From Ophioderma brevispina (Eukaryota; Echinodermata; Ophiuroidea; Amphilepidida; Ophiodermatidae): a DNA stretch of 64,000 nt. The position numbers were made by a program, and so were the translations under genes. The notes under the pieces are model-generated. The model did not search any database. It was not told the origin of the DNA and saw only the letters and a list, made by a program, of their open reading frames with translations. This document shows, piece after piece, positions 33,674-45,010 of this stretch (positions are counted from its first letter, which is position 1; the number at the start of each line of letters is the position of its first letter). The DNA is taken from NCBI GenBank assembly GCA_023653785.1, contig JAMKCH010001700.1, positions 1 to 64,000 on the forward strand, in the 5' to 3' direction.

Positions 33674-34590
33674 CTGTTGTCCCCATCGGGGGGCTAAGGG
33701 AAAACCAAGTGTAATTTCGTAATAAATGATTAAAATCATATAACTGTCTGTTCCCGCGCATAAAACTGGCACATTTTCTTGAAAATGAATAAAATATCAC
33801 CTCAATTTCTCTTTCCCAATATCAGTGACCAGTGGATATGTATATACTTCAGCAAATTATTAACCAAAATATTACAATAGGCCCGGTATGCGGAGCCATT
33901 GTTATAGTCAGGTGTTATCACCTACATGATTCGTGTTGAGTAACAAAATACCCGTCCTCTTCACAATAACTAACCAGTTTACATTATAATATAGGTCGTT
34001 GACCCTAAGTTTTAATCTGAAAACGCGTTAAATTGAATAGAAATGTAGTTACGCAATAAGTTACGGATTTAATTCTGCACAAAGTTGTTAGGTCAAAGCT
34101 TACCCAGCAACATTCTGTCATGATGTTTGTTTGTCTTTCTTTCTTTTCGAATAAATGATGAAAAATATGGTCAAAGTTAATTGAACACGCACTATAGAAG
34201 CTCAAGATTTACTTATATGTGAATGAGGATAAGTATGTTGTGTTTACGTCATTAAAAATACTTCGTCTAAATCGGTAACACCTGAATCTCTTCAACCGCG
34301 AGACAATATAACAATGGTCATTCACTCCCAGATGAAAAGGAATCTGAAGTGTTTTCTATACCACATACTGGGTCGGTAATTGATTATCTTTAGCTCCATT
34401 GTTTGCTGAAGTCTAGTGTATCTATTGGTCACTGATACTGGGGGAAATAAATTGAAGTGACATTTTATTCATTTCCAAGAAAACGTGCCAGTTTTATTTG
34501 CGGGAACAGACGGTTATATGATTTTAATAATTTATTATGGATTTACACTTGGTTTCCCCTTAGCCCCTCGATGGGGACAACAAACAACAG
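33674..34590. mobile_element. 917-bp element with ~185-190-bp inverted arms
   Basis: The left arm 33674-33856 and right arm 34400-34590 are inverted copies with about 85% identity. Blocks include TTGTCCCCATCG, AACCAAGTGTAA, ATTAAAATCATATAAC, GTCTGTTCCCGC and AATATCAGTGACCA. Weaker pairing continues inward (CCATTGTTATA at 33895 with 34315). No transposase. Nonautonomous DNA transposon by structure. Confidence 0.82.
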
Positions 34591-36009
34591 CATAGAAGGA
34601 CATATCCCATAGTCTAATACTATTTATTTCTAAAGATGGGAGCTTAAAATGGTCAGACAACGAGGCTAAAATGCTATAATGAACAAATTGTTTGTGGCAA
34701 AAGTTGAAAATTTATGTGAATTTGGTTTCTCGATCCATATGCGTTCCCGTAGGTTTTCCTCCTGCTTCTAAAATCGAGCTGTTCTGGTATCGTGCTTTCT
34801 CTGATGTGTTGAGCTCCTTTCATATCTGCCGTACAGTGCCTTGAGTGCGTTAAAAATACACAAATTATTATTTGGTATCATTATTTGGTATCATTGTCAT
34901 TATGTTTTTTCTTAATATTTTTAACTTACACATACAATATCACATCCGCACGTAGAATGCTTTTCTTTGTTAATGTCATGTATTAGATGTTTCAACCCGT
35001 CACCGTCACTTTTTGAAATAAATCGTATGTATTTCTTCTACGTGTTCCATTGTACGGCGTGAATATTTTGATTGCCAGAGAAGACCAAGGCCACAACACA
35101 GGGATTGTAGAACTAAGCATATGAGGTCATATGGCCACTTTTTCGACTCCCTACTACTTAAAAACCCCTTTTCTCTTTTAACTGCGTTCTATTTAACACT
35201 TAAGTGGATTAGGTCTTTTTACACACGTTAGTGTTTTGCCATTTTCTTCACCATGATGCACTCAAAATGTTAACTAATGACGTTTGTGAATTGGTTATTT
35301 GATACAGCCTAGTATTTTCCATGGTGACTTTTTCCAAACCATGGCCATGGATTTTTCCATTCACTTGTAGTACAGGTGAAATGAATTCCGGATCAAATTA
35401 CATGTCAGGAATGAAGAAACATTCTATTTGTATATAGTAGGAACATTTTGAGTCCTCATATATGTGTAGCCACCAAAGGTCAAAGGTGATTTAATTAATC
35501 TATTAAACCAAATGTATATTGCTAGGCTACAACAAACAATTTAAGATCCAAACGCACTTCTAAAAGTCTTTATCTGAAAACAATACCAAGTCCTAATTGA
35601 ATCAGCAACCTGTTTGATATTCAACTTCGATAACGAGAGCAAATGATCTCCATAAGATGATGTTATCATTAGGATGAATAGATTTCATGGCTCTTTATAT
35701 GATTCTATTCTTCTGCTAAGGAAAAAAGCTTGTCAGAACCTGTACAAATTTACTTTGGTTAATACATGATGACCCACTTTTCGTCACTCAAAACATCAAA
35801 AATACAGGCTCCGTATATTTTTCAGGTTCCAATGTTTATGTATCAATTTAATCACGATCTTTCTCCTTGTGACCTACTTGATACGAATCATTTTATTATA
35901 TACAAAACAGTGATATTCGCATTTATCAAACTAATACAAACCTTACTTATAATACCATCCAAGGCTTAGAAGGTACACTACTAGGGACGTATCATTAGAT
36001 TTTGAAGAC
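34591..36009. other. no gene recognised
   Basis: AT-rich. A single AAGGTCAAAGGTGA (DR1-like) is near 35475. The open frame at 35766-35969 has no motif. Nothing else supported. Confidence 0.35.
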
Positions 36010-36933
36010 ACTACACTGTAATAAATTACTGTAAATTTACATGACTGACGGTAAAATACCGTAATACAGAATAGTTTCTGCATAAAGTATACACTGGACG
36101 GGGACACAATTATATTTTGCAGTAAACGGTGACAGAATAATAGTCATTATCAGTGATTCACCCGAAAGAACCAAAATTTTGCAGAGTTGCTTAAAAGTGG
36201 ACGATAAGTCTGTAGAATTCTCATAAGTTTTTTTTTCAACTGAAAATTGACCAAGAGAGAAAACATTAGTGTTCAAAGAAATGGATATATATGTAATTAC
36301 GTGTTGTTGTAAGTGTCCGTAAAGAAAATATCTGATTTTGTTCTTATTTGGTTGCTTTTAATCTTATAGCTTGTAGCCTTTGTAGGGTATGTTAGGATAT
36401 ACCTATACTTGTTTGAAGACATTGCCAAAATCTGATTTTGGATATTTGTTCGATTTTTTTTTTATTTTATAAATTACTGATAGTGCCTATAAGGGAGCAT
36501 TGAAGTTTGGGCCTATATCCGATCTTTTATATCGGATCTGTTATTTATTTCATTACTTTCAGGTTTAAGTATACTTTTCTTTAGAGATGGAAGGGGAAAG
36601 TTTGTCCGATTGTGTTGTTGTTTTTACTCACTGGGGTGATTTTTATGCATCCCATACTTCGTTCAATTTCCTATTAGTTCTGCTAACTACATGTACTTTG
36701 TATGGTATTCTGTTTTTATATCATATGCGCCATAAGGACATTTTCTTTGTGTAGATCAAATGCTTTCTTAATATTAAGTAACACGATAGTTCCTGGAATT
36801 TCTTTTTATATCAGAGTAGTCAATAATATAGAAAATGAATTTTATATTATTACCAAAATTTCTAGATTCGCAATAGTTTCCGCAATTATTTTGCAAACTG
36901 TTAACAAAGAAATGTGCCGATTTTCGTGTTAAT
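36010..36933. other. no gene recognised; one MITE-like end
   Basis: ACACTGTAATAAATTACTGT near 36011 followed by GACGGTAAAATACCGTAA resembles a left end of the CACTGT family, but no matching right end was found. The remaining frames (36037-36276 minus, 36702-36932 plus) have no motif. Confidence 0.35.
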
Positions 36934-37365
36934 TTTCACTGTAAAAATATATCTATAAATTTATGGCAGCGAAATTTCCAGACGTTTTCAGTAAGTTTAC
37001 AGACTTTTCCGTAAAACAATAGAAGCTTTATTCAATTTGCGGAACTTTTACAGCATTTTTATGGAAATTTGCCTCAGATTACGGGAAACATTGCGTATAT
37101 AAGTTTCCGTAATTTAAAAATACAAAAGTTCTGGAAATTTTGCTGCCAGAAATTTTGGTAAATTTCCGTAAATTAACAAGTTCAATTTTTGTTTGTATGA
37201 TTTTTTTATCATGGCGCATAATATGAAAACTCCAAAATTCAAATTTATGAATAAATTATCACATTGAAAGAGTTCAAGAGGCATTTCTTATACAATTTTT
37301 GCTTTTTAGTGAATTTAAGAAAACATTTTGATGTCCATTAATTTACAGAAATTTTTAACCGTGTT
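36934..37365. mobile_element. degenerate third copy of the CACTGTT-type MITE
   Basis: Starts TTTTCACTGTAAAAATATA and ends ACAGAAATTTTTAACCGTGTT, with repeated TTTCCGTAA and GGAAATTT words in between. Ends are inverted but damaged. Confidence 0.6.
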
Positions 37366-37419
37366 CAAAGCATCTTTACCCTTCTTTGGTGGCAATGTAA
37401 TGATACCTTTCCTTGGGGG

Positions 37420-37890
37420 CATAGCAGATACATCAATGAAAAAATGTAGAAGCCCACTGGTAACCTGGTGATTTATTTAATTTCATGGACATAATGGTCT
37501 CATTAACTTTATTCTTTGTAATGGCCTTATAAATTTCGTTTCTTGATATGGGTGTGATAGTTAACAGGTAACATGTGTAATGTACTCAAGAGTTTCATTT
37601 TTTTCGAGCAATCCTACCAAAGACATCCGTGTAAACAATGGAACCATCATCAGTCTTTTCACCAACGTTTTAAGAAAAAAATGTTTCTTTCACCATCTTC
37701 TGCCCAACAGCATTTACAGGGAACAATGAGACCTTTTGTTTCAAGATTCTAAATTGTATTAAACTACTGGGTTTTTAATGACATAAGCTCATCTTGTAAT
37801 GACTCATCGGCAGACCTACCATTTGACTGATTTCATCAGTAACTGTGGATGATTTTTCAAGATGTCAATCTTTCTTTTTTCTTGGTTAAT
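37420..37890 (-). mobile_element. L1/Tx1-type LINE reverse transcriptase relic (N-terminal part)
   Basis: Minus strand. ETKGLIVPCKCCWAEDGER near 37686-37745 matches the linker before the RT (KGxIIRSxAxWxExGExNTKYF) and continues NIFFLK. Then TDDGSIVYTDVFGRIARKK, LLTITPISRNEIYKAI and MKLNKSPGYQWAS at about 37457-37495 match the classical LxxPITxxEIxxAI...NKSPGxDGxxxEF order. Stops and frameshifts are frequent. It ends at about 37420, before the palm domain, and is followed by the MITE at 36934-37365. Confidence 0.85.
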
Positions 37891-37959
37891 ATTCCATGTA
37901 ATGACCCGTAATGTTAATTGTAAATTTAACAGGGTATCATAATATGATATTGGCAGTCA

Positions 37960-38180
37960 GGACGATCGCCAAATATGGAGATAAGTATGAGATACTAATG
38001 CCTTCACATAATCCTCTTGTGCCAATGGCCATATCCCTAACGTCCCGTAACTGCATTTTATTGCACTTTTCAAAAATCACGGAGCAGACCCCTGCCTTGT
38101 TTTTAGGGGAAATTTCCCCTAGATCTAACAAGAAAACCAACGCTATTTCCTTTTTTGCGGTGATCGTTAGGTTAGTAGTC
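37960..38180 (-). repeat. dispersed repeat, copy 2 (other copy 7146-7310, plus)
   Basis: Reverse complement matches 7146-7310 through GACGATCACCGCAAAAAA, CTTGTTAGATCTAGGGG, ACAAGGCAGGGGTC and CTCCGTGATTTTTGAAAAGT. Overlapping open frames exist on both strands (37911-38204 plus, 37937-38182 minus) and are not preserved in the other copy. Confidence 0.75.
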
Positions 38181-40126
38181 ATTTTTTTTCGAAAAACACG
38201 TTAGGAATATAGGGTTCTCATTGTCTCTAGTTGTGTGGTCACGCTTGGTCAGTAACTAGGCCTATAACACAAGCACGCCATGATAACACTATTCAAAAGT
38301 AAGCGGGATGTAATGTATCCAATACATGTGTCCTACACTTTACTAAGGGAGTTGATTTTATGGAACTTCTTGTTGTAACCATTTTTTTCAATCGTTCCAT
38401 TTCTGGTACAAAGTTTTTTGAATATGTACAGGTTCTCCATCGAAGCACAACAAGTAGTAGTACACTCGACGTTAAAAATCTTAAGTTCAATATTTGGCGA
38501 TAGTCCAGAATGACTAGGATTGCGACTCATAGTGGGTCTTTTGAAAACTTATTAAGTTTACCTTTGATAAACTCAGTAACATGACTATCAATTTGCAAGT
38601 ATCAGAATGATCAGAGGAAATACGTGAACCAAATTTGGAGTAATTACAATTACCAACAAAGTTACTCGAACGAGGATAAAATCTAATCTAGAAGCAACTT
38701 TAGCGCGGTGTATATTGTTTTAAGGAAGGCGGATTTTTTTCAAATATCAATTAAGTAAAATTCTTGAATTAAAATATTAATAATTGTAAGAGATCTCCTA
38801 CTCGAGTGATTCGAGAGTCTTCTTGATGATCAAGTGGACTAAATAAAGTCTTCACCAATAATAAGTGTAGAATACTCAAACTTAACCATTTGCGCAAACA
38901 CATTTTTTTAATCAAGTCATCACTATTTGCAGCACTAATGTATTATCAAAAGAGCCGAAATATGATTAATATATAAAGAAACAATCAAATACCGACAATA
39001 TTGTAAGAATAGGAACCCCTTTGCTATTTGGCCACAAAACTACACATGCTCGCCCTACTGGGATTTCCAAAAAAAGGGAAAAAATATTACATCACTCCTA
39101 ATGTTAAGCAAATAATGAAAACTTTCTGCGTTCTCTGTAGGACCAAGACCTAAAATGAAAAACACAACCCTGGTTCAAAAGCGAAACACGGGCGGCGCAG
39201 CCAAAATACAAAAATATGTGCGCAAATAATTTTAAAAAGTTTACAAATACAATAACAATGTTGAAAAAGTCCGAGAATCCTGGCGGTAAATGGTCACACA
39301 CAGTTTATGTCCGTCTGATTCGCTCTTCAACATGGTGGCAGTTGAAGAAAATAAATTATCAAAGTCATCATAATCAAATTTGACAGTCACGATTTTTAAA
39401 AATGGGCTGAACCTTCAACCTTCAACTTCTAAAAAATACCTCTGTACTTAGATAAAGATCAACAAAATTATGATTCCCTGTTAACCACTTTGCCGTTCAG
39501 TCTTTCATGGTGGAATCAGAGTAAAAAGTCTTCCCTTCATGTTGGATAGTGTCTTGAACATTTCCGCTTTCTCTTACGTGGCTGAAAAATTCTTCTAGAT
39601 AAATCATCCGAGACGCATCTCTTCACCCTGAACTCATGACGCTTGAATTTCTCCACACAATGCTTCACCCTTTTTCGCTCGGACCGACTGCTTCATGAAT
39701 CCAGTAAGTTCCCTTGCCTATGCAAATGGCTTAATGGATGTTATTTTGAACAAAAACAACCCTTACTCGTGTATTTAATAACCAAACGCCAAGATATTGT
39801 TGTCAAGATATATCGAATAATATAGATTGGTGACAAAATATTAAAACAGACTTGTCAAAAAGTATTTGACGAATTTTACATACCTGTACGATAAATGTTC
39901 AAACATTTCAGCCCCAAAATATATTGATATATTGATCAAAAATTGCGGTGGAGTCAATATTATGATATGATCATTTATGTTATAGTCTGCCTTTTATTTG
40001 TGTCAGTTCATTAAAAAAGTTCTTGATGATGCCATTCATCCTGAGAGGTTGTATATTGCATCCTGGAAATCAATACAACCTTCACGTGGTGTAGATTGAG
40101 CCGTAATTTTTGCATGGCCTCACCTG
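38181..40126. other. no gene recognised
   Basis: AT-rich DNA. Short frames without motif at 38293-38530 and 39104-39301 (both minus). A minus stretch near 39540-39690 reads CVEKFKRHEFRVKRCVSDDL in one frame and is basic and coding-like, but it is short and unrecognised. Confidence 0.3.
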
Positions 40127-40144
40127 AGGCCGGTGTGAAAGTAA

Positions 40145-40387
40145 TCATTGTCCGGCAGGTATCATAGTCCGGGCTCCATAGACGACAATGGAATAAAGCG
40201 TGAAACTAATGTTGCGTGAAGAGTCAACTGAATCGATTGCCCTATTGTTCACCATTGTTCCCGGACTGTGAGCCCGGAGGACCATATCTCCTGCCACACC
40301 GGTTACTGAGATTGAAAATCGAATATCATTCATAATTTGTAATCCTTCTATCATGTAAACCGGTAAGCTATCGATCGTTGCCTCTGA
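40145..40387 (-). CDS. possible host exon ending in a stop, unrecognised protein
   Basis: Minus strand. A strong acceptor, CTAACCTTGCTTTCAG, ends near 40388, with a possible branch-point CTAAC. The frame then reads (x)ATIDSLPVYMIEGLQIMND, RFSISVTGVAGDMVLRAHSP and NISFTLYSIVVYGARTMIP, and ends PAGQ-stop at 40145. A fine donor-like sequence, CTCAG|GTGAGG, follows 15-20 bases after the stop (about 40122-40132), so either this is a last exon or a small frameshift hides an internal exon. Alternating polar and hydrophobic residues suggest beta strands of an extracellular domain. I do not recognise the family. Confidence 0.35.
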   Translation of the reverse strand, partial: SEATIDSLPVYMIEGLQIMNDIRFSISVTGVAGDMVLRAHSPGTMVNNRAIDSVDSSRNISFTLYSIVVYGARTMIPAGQ

Positions 40388-40689
40388 AAGCAAGGTTAGA
40401 TTGATTTATACGGATTTATTGACCAAAGTGGCATAATATGCCATAGGCCTACAGGTAAAAACACAAATGTCCATTTGAACTAACAAATTTCTTTCATGAT
40501 AATTACCAAACATTACATTTACTGAACTAACTCGAGCGGAAATAATGAATTTAAAATTTGCTTTTAATTCTAACCACATTTTTAAGCATTTATATACAAT
40601 AACAGAACAATTGCACTGAATATTGTATCTACTTGACTACATCTTCGTTTTTTTTTAAATTTCATTATCAACACATCACCTCCAAATGA

Positions 40690-40900
40690 AACAGACTATA
40701 GACAATATGCATGAGGCCCGGGGGGCACTTGTATTCAAAGGTGGATATGATGCGTGAACAAGAAAACGCGTAAAATGAGTCTCTTTTTTTCCAACGGCGA
40801 TGTACGCGCGTACATTGATTAGGGAAAAAAGGCATGTTTTTTTCGTAACCCTGAAATTGTGATGTACGCGAGATCAAAATCATCAAAAATATTGTAATTT
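40690..40900. repeat. GC-rich repeat-like block with a 16-bp palindrome
   Basis: Begins GGCCCGGGGGGCACTTGTAT near 40714, a phrase that resembles a repeat head common in marine invertebrate genomes (impression, not searched). ATGTACGCGCGTACAT at 40800-40815 is a perfect palindrome, and GATGTACGCG recurs at 40861. Confidence 0.45.
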
Positions 40901-40999
40901 GGAAGTAAAGCAACATGAGCAAACACAGATAATAAGGGATATTATCAACACAATGCATTGCTCACTGGTTTACGGTAGCAAAAACTGACAAAAAGACTT

Positions 41000-41088
41000 G
41001 TTTATGGTGAGCAAAAACACAAAAATGCTTGTTAGGGTATGTTTTTTAGTCGATGGAAATACTTGTTTAGGGTGCATTTGTGAAGTCC

Positions 41089-41093
<5 letters not shown>
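41000..41093 (+). repeat. degenerate ~40-bp tandem repeat
   Basis: AGACTTGTTTATGGTGAGC (about 40997), ATGCTTGTTAGGGTATG (about 41026) and ATACTTGTTTAGGGTGC (about 41069) are three related units before the A-run. Confidence 0.5.
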
Positions 41094-41138
<45 letters not shown>

Positions 41139-41160
41139 CCCCCCCCCCCCCGGCACGAGG
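41094..41160. repeat. 44-A run, G, 13-C run, then GGCACGAGG
   Basis: 44 A (41094-41137), one G, 13 C (41139-41151), then GGCACGAGG. GGCACGAG is the tail of a widely used EcoRI cDNA-cloning adaptor, so this joint may be technical, or the match may be chance. Confidence 0.9.
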
Positions 41161-41181
41161 TGACACGAATAAAACATCAGA

Positions 41182-41400
41182 CTATAGGGCGGTTTCACGG
41201 GAGGTCAACAGGTTAACTTGACCAGAACTGTCCTCCAGAACGACCCAAGCGTGCATAGAATACAAAAGAATCACCTGCAAAAATTACTGAAGTGTTCAGG
41301 TGAACCAGGTGCATGTATTGTATTCTTCTTATGCTTGGATGATTTGGAGGGCAAACAAAAAGTCCATTCAACATAATTTAGCTCTGTAAAAGGCCCTATA
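41182..41400. mobile_element. ~219-bp foldback MITE with TATAGGGC ends
   Basis: Ends CTATAGGGCGGTTT (41182) and AAAGGCCCTATAAC (41387-41400) are inverted. Inside, CCTCCAGAACGACCCAAGC...(from 41231) pairs with ...GCTTGGATGATTTGGAGG (to 41352), and AATCACCTG with CAGGTGAACC. The whole element can fold into a long imperfect hairpin. Confidence 0.7.
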
Positions 41401-42082
41401 ACATTACCGAACCAAAACGCAGATAGACTAAAATTTTCGTCTCCGTTGTACTTGCGGTTGTAGTGGTTGCCAAGTGTTGCTGCTGCTGTTAATGGACTAA
41501 TTCTATCATTTCGTTTCTTTTTCTGTTATAGGTCGTAGTAAGTTTACGATATTTGAGTGAAAAAAATTAGCATTTATTAATTGTACATTATCACATGCAA
41601 TTGTAAATGATAATCGTATATCAGCGCTCAGTATTTATTATTTTTTTATAGTAACGATTTCCCAAAGTAACTAAAAATGTCCACACGAAATTGATATTTC
41701 AACGAGAACATGAATAATACTAGATTACTAATTGTCCTCACTCAACACAGTTGTTGATTCTATATTTATATTCCATCTCACAAAACCTATTGACTAAAAC
41801 CCATGGAAACTCCAACTTGTCCTAAGAATCCAGATTACAAATACGACGTTGCATATGTTACCATAGCTACGCGGATGACATCCATCATACTCACATGATG
41901 TGCTGATTTCATCACCTTTCTTGAATTTTCACGACTACTTCAACAGTACAAGAGATTTGATGGGTAATGAGTATCATATATAGCAGATTAAAGTGTCAAA
42001 TTTCGTCAGCGTTATGAAAATTGTTACCAAAGGATACCGAGAAAGGATGACATCATTTCATCAGAACACGCATACACACATT

Positions 42083-42121
<39 letters not shown>

Positions 42122-42611
42122 ACACACACATGTAAGCAAACCACAAACCAAAGAGGAAATTAAATATCAATGGTTATGCCGAAAAACAACAACATATATT
42201 TGTATGTGAATTAATAAAAAAATACATATTATATGGTAGTTTGTAAGTGTTAATTTTTAAATCACGTCACCAAAAATTGTTTCATATTATATTTCTTCAT
42301 AACTGTTAACTGACAATATGCAAATATTGAAATTAGATGCAAATTATGAATTATTATATCCCTGAAATAACCCAATCTTTTCATATCGTTGAAATTTCAT
42401 TTTGTTTCTTCATTATAAGATGAAACAAAACTTTAATTTGATAAAGTACAGTAAGTTAACACCAAAGGAGGCCAAATGCCATAATGCTATTCATATGTAA
42501 ACGTATGGTGGAAGTAATGTAAAGTACTTTGTCACAATTTGGAACATTTTTCACGAATTATGAAGAAATGACGTAATGTTTCATCTAATTCATAACGGGC
42601 GTAATTTCTTA
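41401..42611. other. no gene recognised; CA microsatellite
   Basis: AT-rich. (CA)n with interruptions at 42083-42130. No coding block seen. Confidence 0.4.
42083..42130 (+). repeat. (CA)n microsatellite
   Basis: CACACA tract with one CTCA interruption. Confidence 0.95.
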
Positions 42612-43080
42612 AAGGGGCACTGGCACATTTTTCAGAAAATACGAAACTTCTTCAATGTGCTAGCAAATGATAGTCTAGGCCATTGGAAGAATAGAGATCT
42701 ATTTTACACATAAAAATAACATACCCAAAAACAGATAATAAGAGGCTAAAGACATCCAGGTAATTTGTAGGCTTTTAAGTTTGCCGTAACTTTAATCAAC
42801 AAATGTGTATATTACATGACTATCATAGACCCGAACTCATTGATATTAAAACCACAAAGGTGACAGACCGGTCAAACAAGGTGCATGTCGTGGGAATTAA
42901 CTCCGGCGTGTACATTCTTGTGTTAAACGCCATTTCTGCGTCGTCTGTTAAATTAATGTCGCCGGAGTCATTAATTATAAAATCGTTCTGTTTACCCATA
43001 AGCGTGCCGATTTGGGCTTAATAATTTCAGGTGAGAGCTAATGTATAAACAAGCTTTACAACCATGCAAAAACTTCAGTT
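42612..43080 (+). mobile_element. TTAA-type MITE, copy 2, right end missing
   Basis: Left end TTAA|AGGGGCACTGGCACA. Colinear with 28689-29150 over about 460 bp with no indel across the 219-bp frame 42803-43021. The right terminal repeat seen at 29200-29218 is absent. Confidence 0.8.
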
Positions 43081-44110
43081 TTCCAATCCCTACAAACAAG
43101 CCTAATAAGGACGGTTTTCAAACAGATCGTATCAATGACTTTCGCTTTCGATCTCTAATCGAAAATACTTTTTTTTTATTAATTCAGAATTCTAAATATT
43201 GATAAAAATAATGAAAACTTCAACTAACTCAAAAACGCCCAAAACCGAAAAGAAAGGATTGCTCCCACATCGTACCTCGTGTGTTTTCTTCGGTGAACGG
43301 TGGCAACACAATCTTTAAGAAAATTTAAGTTCACTTTATCGCGACACAAAATGTGTACATTTCGTGAACTGACCGTTCCCAAATTGCGTCGTTGCTAAGT
43401 AACAACGCGTCTTCCTGAAATAAGCGGATACGAGTGGAATTGGATAAATAAATGAATTGTGCTCACACCCGATTTACCTAGATTTACTTCATAAGTATGA
43501 GCAAAGGCAGGCCCCTAAAGTATTGAAAAGAATTCGATTGTTGACGTTATCAATAATTGGTTGTGTGGATTCATTGTCACGATTAGTGTACTTGTTTGAT
43601 TAATAATTTTGGTCTTGTTCATTAAATTGCATAATTTACTAAACCATAAACTTGTAATTGCAGCTTTACCCAATCGCCTCAACATTCTTGTAGGGGGGCG
43701 AAATGTAATACAATTTGAATTAGATTGCGACCAAAATTGGCGCAATTTTATGTAAAGTTCTAAGTATAGTGGCATTACATCAATGCTTACTTGATTTTAG
43801 GTTTGAACACGCTGGAATAAAAGGGAAATATCTATTGTTACGATAAAGTTGAATATAATGATTGATAGACATTATTTATTTTGATAACTGTGAATGGATG
43901 TACCCATTTCTTAAATGGTAAAAGTTCAAATAATCCAGTAACGATGTTAGGATTTGCCTCCTTTGCTGGTTTCGCAGAGATAGATGGAACATCTCTAAAG
44001 TATTTGAAAGAAGTCGACTGTTGAAGATATGGGTAACATCCATAATGGGTTATGTCGATTCTTTGTCCCATTCAGTGTAGTTGTGCATAGATGGAACATC
44101 GCTGCTCTTC
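43081..44110. other. no gene recognised
   Basis: Frames at 43515-43775 and 43838-44071 (minus) share a weak phrase: AAAGTATT-GAAAAGAATTCGA near 43517 and AAAGTATTTGAAAGAAGTCGA near 43997, each followed by CTGTTGA or TTGTTGA. This points to a diverged duplication of about 480 bp offset. No coding motif. Confidence 0.35.
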
Positions 44111-44116
44111 CCCCAT

Positions 44117-44190
44117 CTGACCCATTAGCTGAGTTGGTAAAGCAACTAGTAAACCGAAGGTCAAGGTTCAAATCCTTAACGATCAGTCAG
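44117..44190 (+). repeat. tRNA-derived SINE-like relic (A and B box)
   Basis: TAGCTGAGTTGG (about 44126) matches the Pol III A box and GGTTCAAATCC (44166-44176) the B box. D-arm-like TAAAGC follows the A box. The anticodon arm is shortened (AACTAGTAAACCGAAGG) and no acceptor stem closes, so it is not a functional tRNA gene. The unit may extend to the (AT)-rich stretch near 44280. Confidence 0.6.
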
Positions 44191-44309
44191 TGATATATTC
44201 CACTGACTGTCATTTGCGTTGTTGTATGGTAGAAATCTAAAAGTACTCTCATGATATTCTATTTATATTTATTTTTTAATTACAATTTAGACGACCGAGC
44301 CCTAAGAGG

Positions 44310-44390
44310 TATGCCAACCGTGATTAACCAGTAACCATTCTACTAGGGGTATCCCTCCAAACTAACCAGGACGGCTTGGGACAGTCATGT
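44310..44390 (+). repeat. dispersed repeat shared with 61040-61125 (minus)
   Basis: CTAGGGGTATCCCTC, then ACCAGGACGG and GGACAGTCA, match the reverse complement of 61040-61125 with few changes. It follows the tRNA-like unit here, so it may be the body of that SINE; the 61040 copy has no A/B box beside it that I see. Confidence 0.65.
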
Positions 44391-44561
44391 GTTGCCACCC
44401 TACTCTTTTAAAAACTGACTGTGCTACTCATGTACAGGTGTGACCCTCTGTACATGAGACCGCAGCTTAACGTAACTCCGAAGGATTGGGTATACTTCCC
44501 GTATTCTTATGGTTCATTTGCCCAAGTCCAAATGACTCGGGCGGAACTCTAGTTTCAATCA

Positions 44562-45010
44562 ATAGACCATTTGCACGATCCCCGAAATGCATCTCATTCG
44601 GTGCCCATTTCCATCCGGGAACTTATACCAGCCTCAAGTCGGCTAAAAACATACGGTTAGGAGCGTAAAGAAAATTCCACAAAACCTTACCCTATATTCT
44701 GTGCGTGCACTATAGTGGTGTAATCGTCCGTCAGATGACAAAGTAGGGCACAGTTACGATCGAAAATATCACGTTTTGTCGTGAAATTTTCACACCAGTG
44801 CCTCGATTGTTTTTTTGTTCCATAGATATTCTTCTAATTGTTGATAAGATTAACTCACGTGAAAAGGTACTTTGTATTGTAATTTTAGGCATTGTTCGGC
44901 GACGCGAACGAACAACAATTTTTTTTTGTAAACATGACCTCTGGTATAAGTTCCCGGATGGAAATGGGCACCGAATGAGATGCATTTCGGGGATCGTGCA
45001 AATGGTCTAT
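44562..45010. repeat. perfect 70-bp inverted repeat with a 309-bp spacer
   Basis: 44562-44631 and 44941-45010 are exact reverse complements over all 70 bases (outer end ATAGACCATTTGCACG, inner end GAACTTATACCAG). Outside these limits similarity stops at once. Both arms are open in several frames, but no protein was recognised. Confidence 0.95.
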
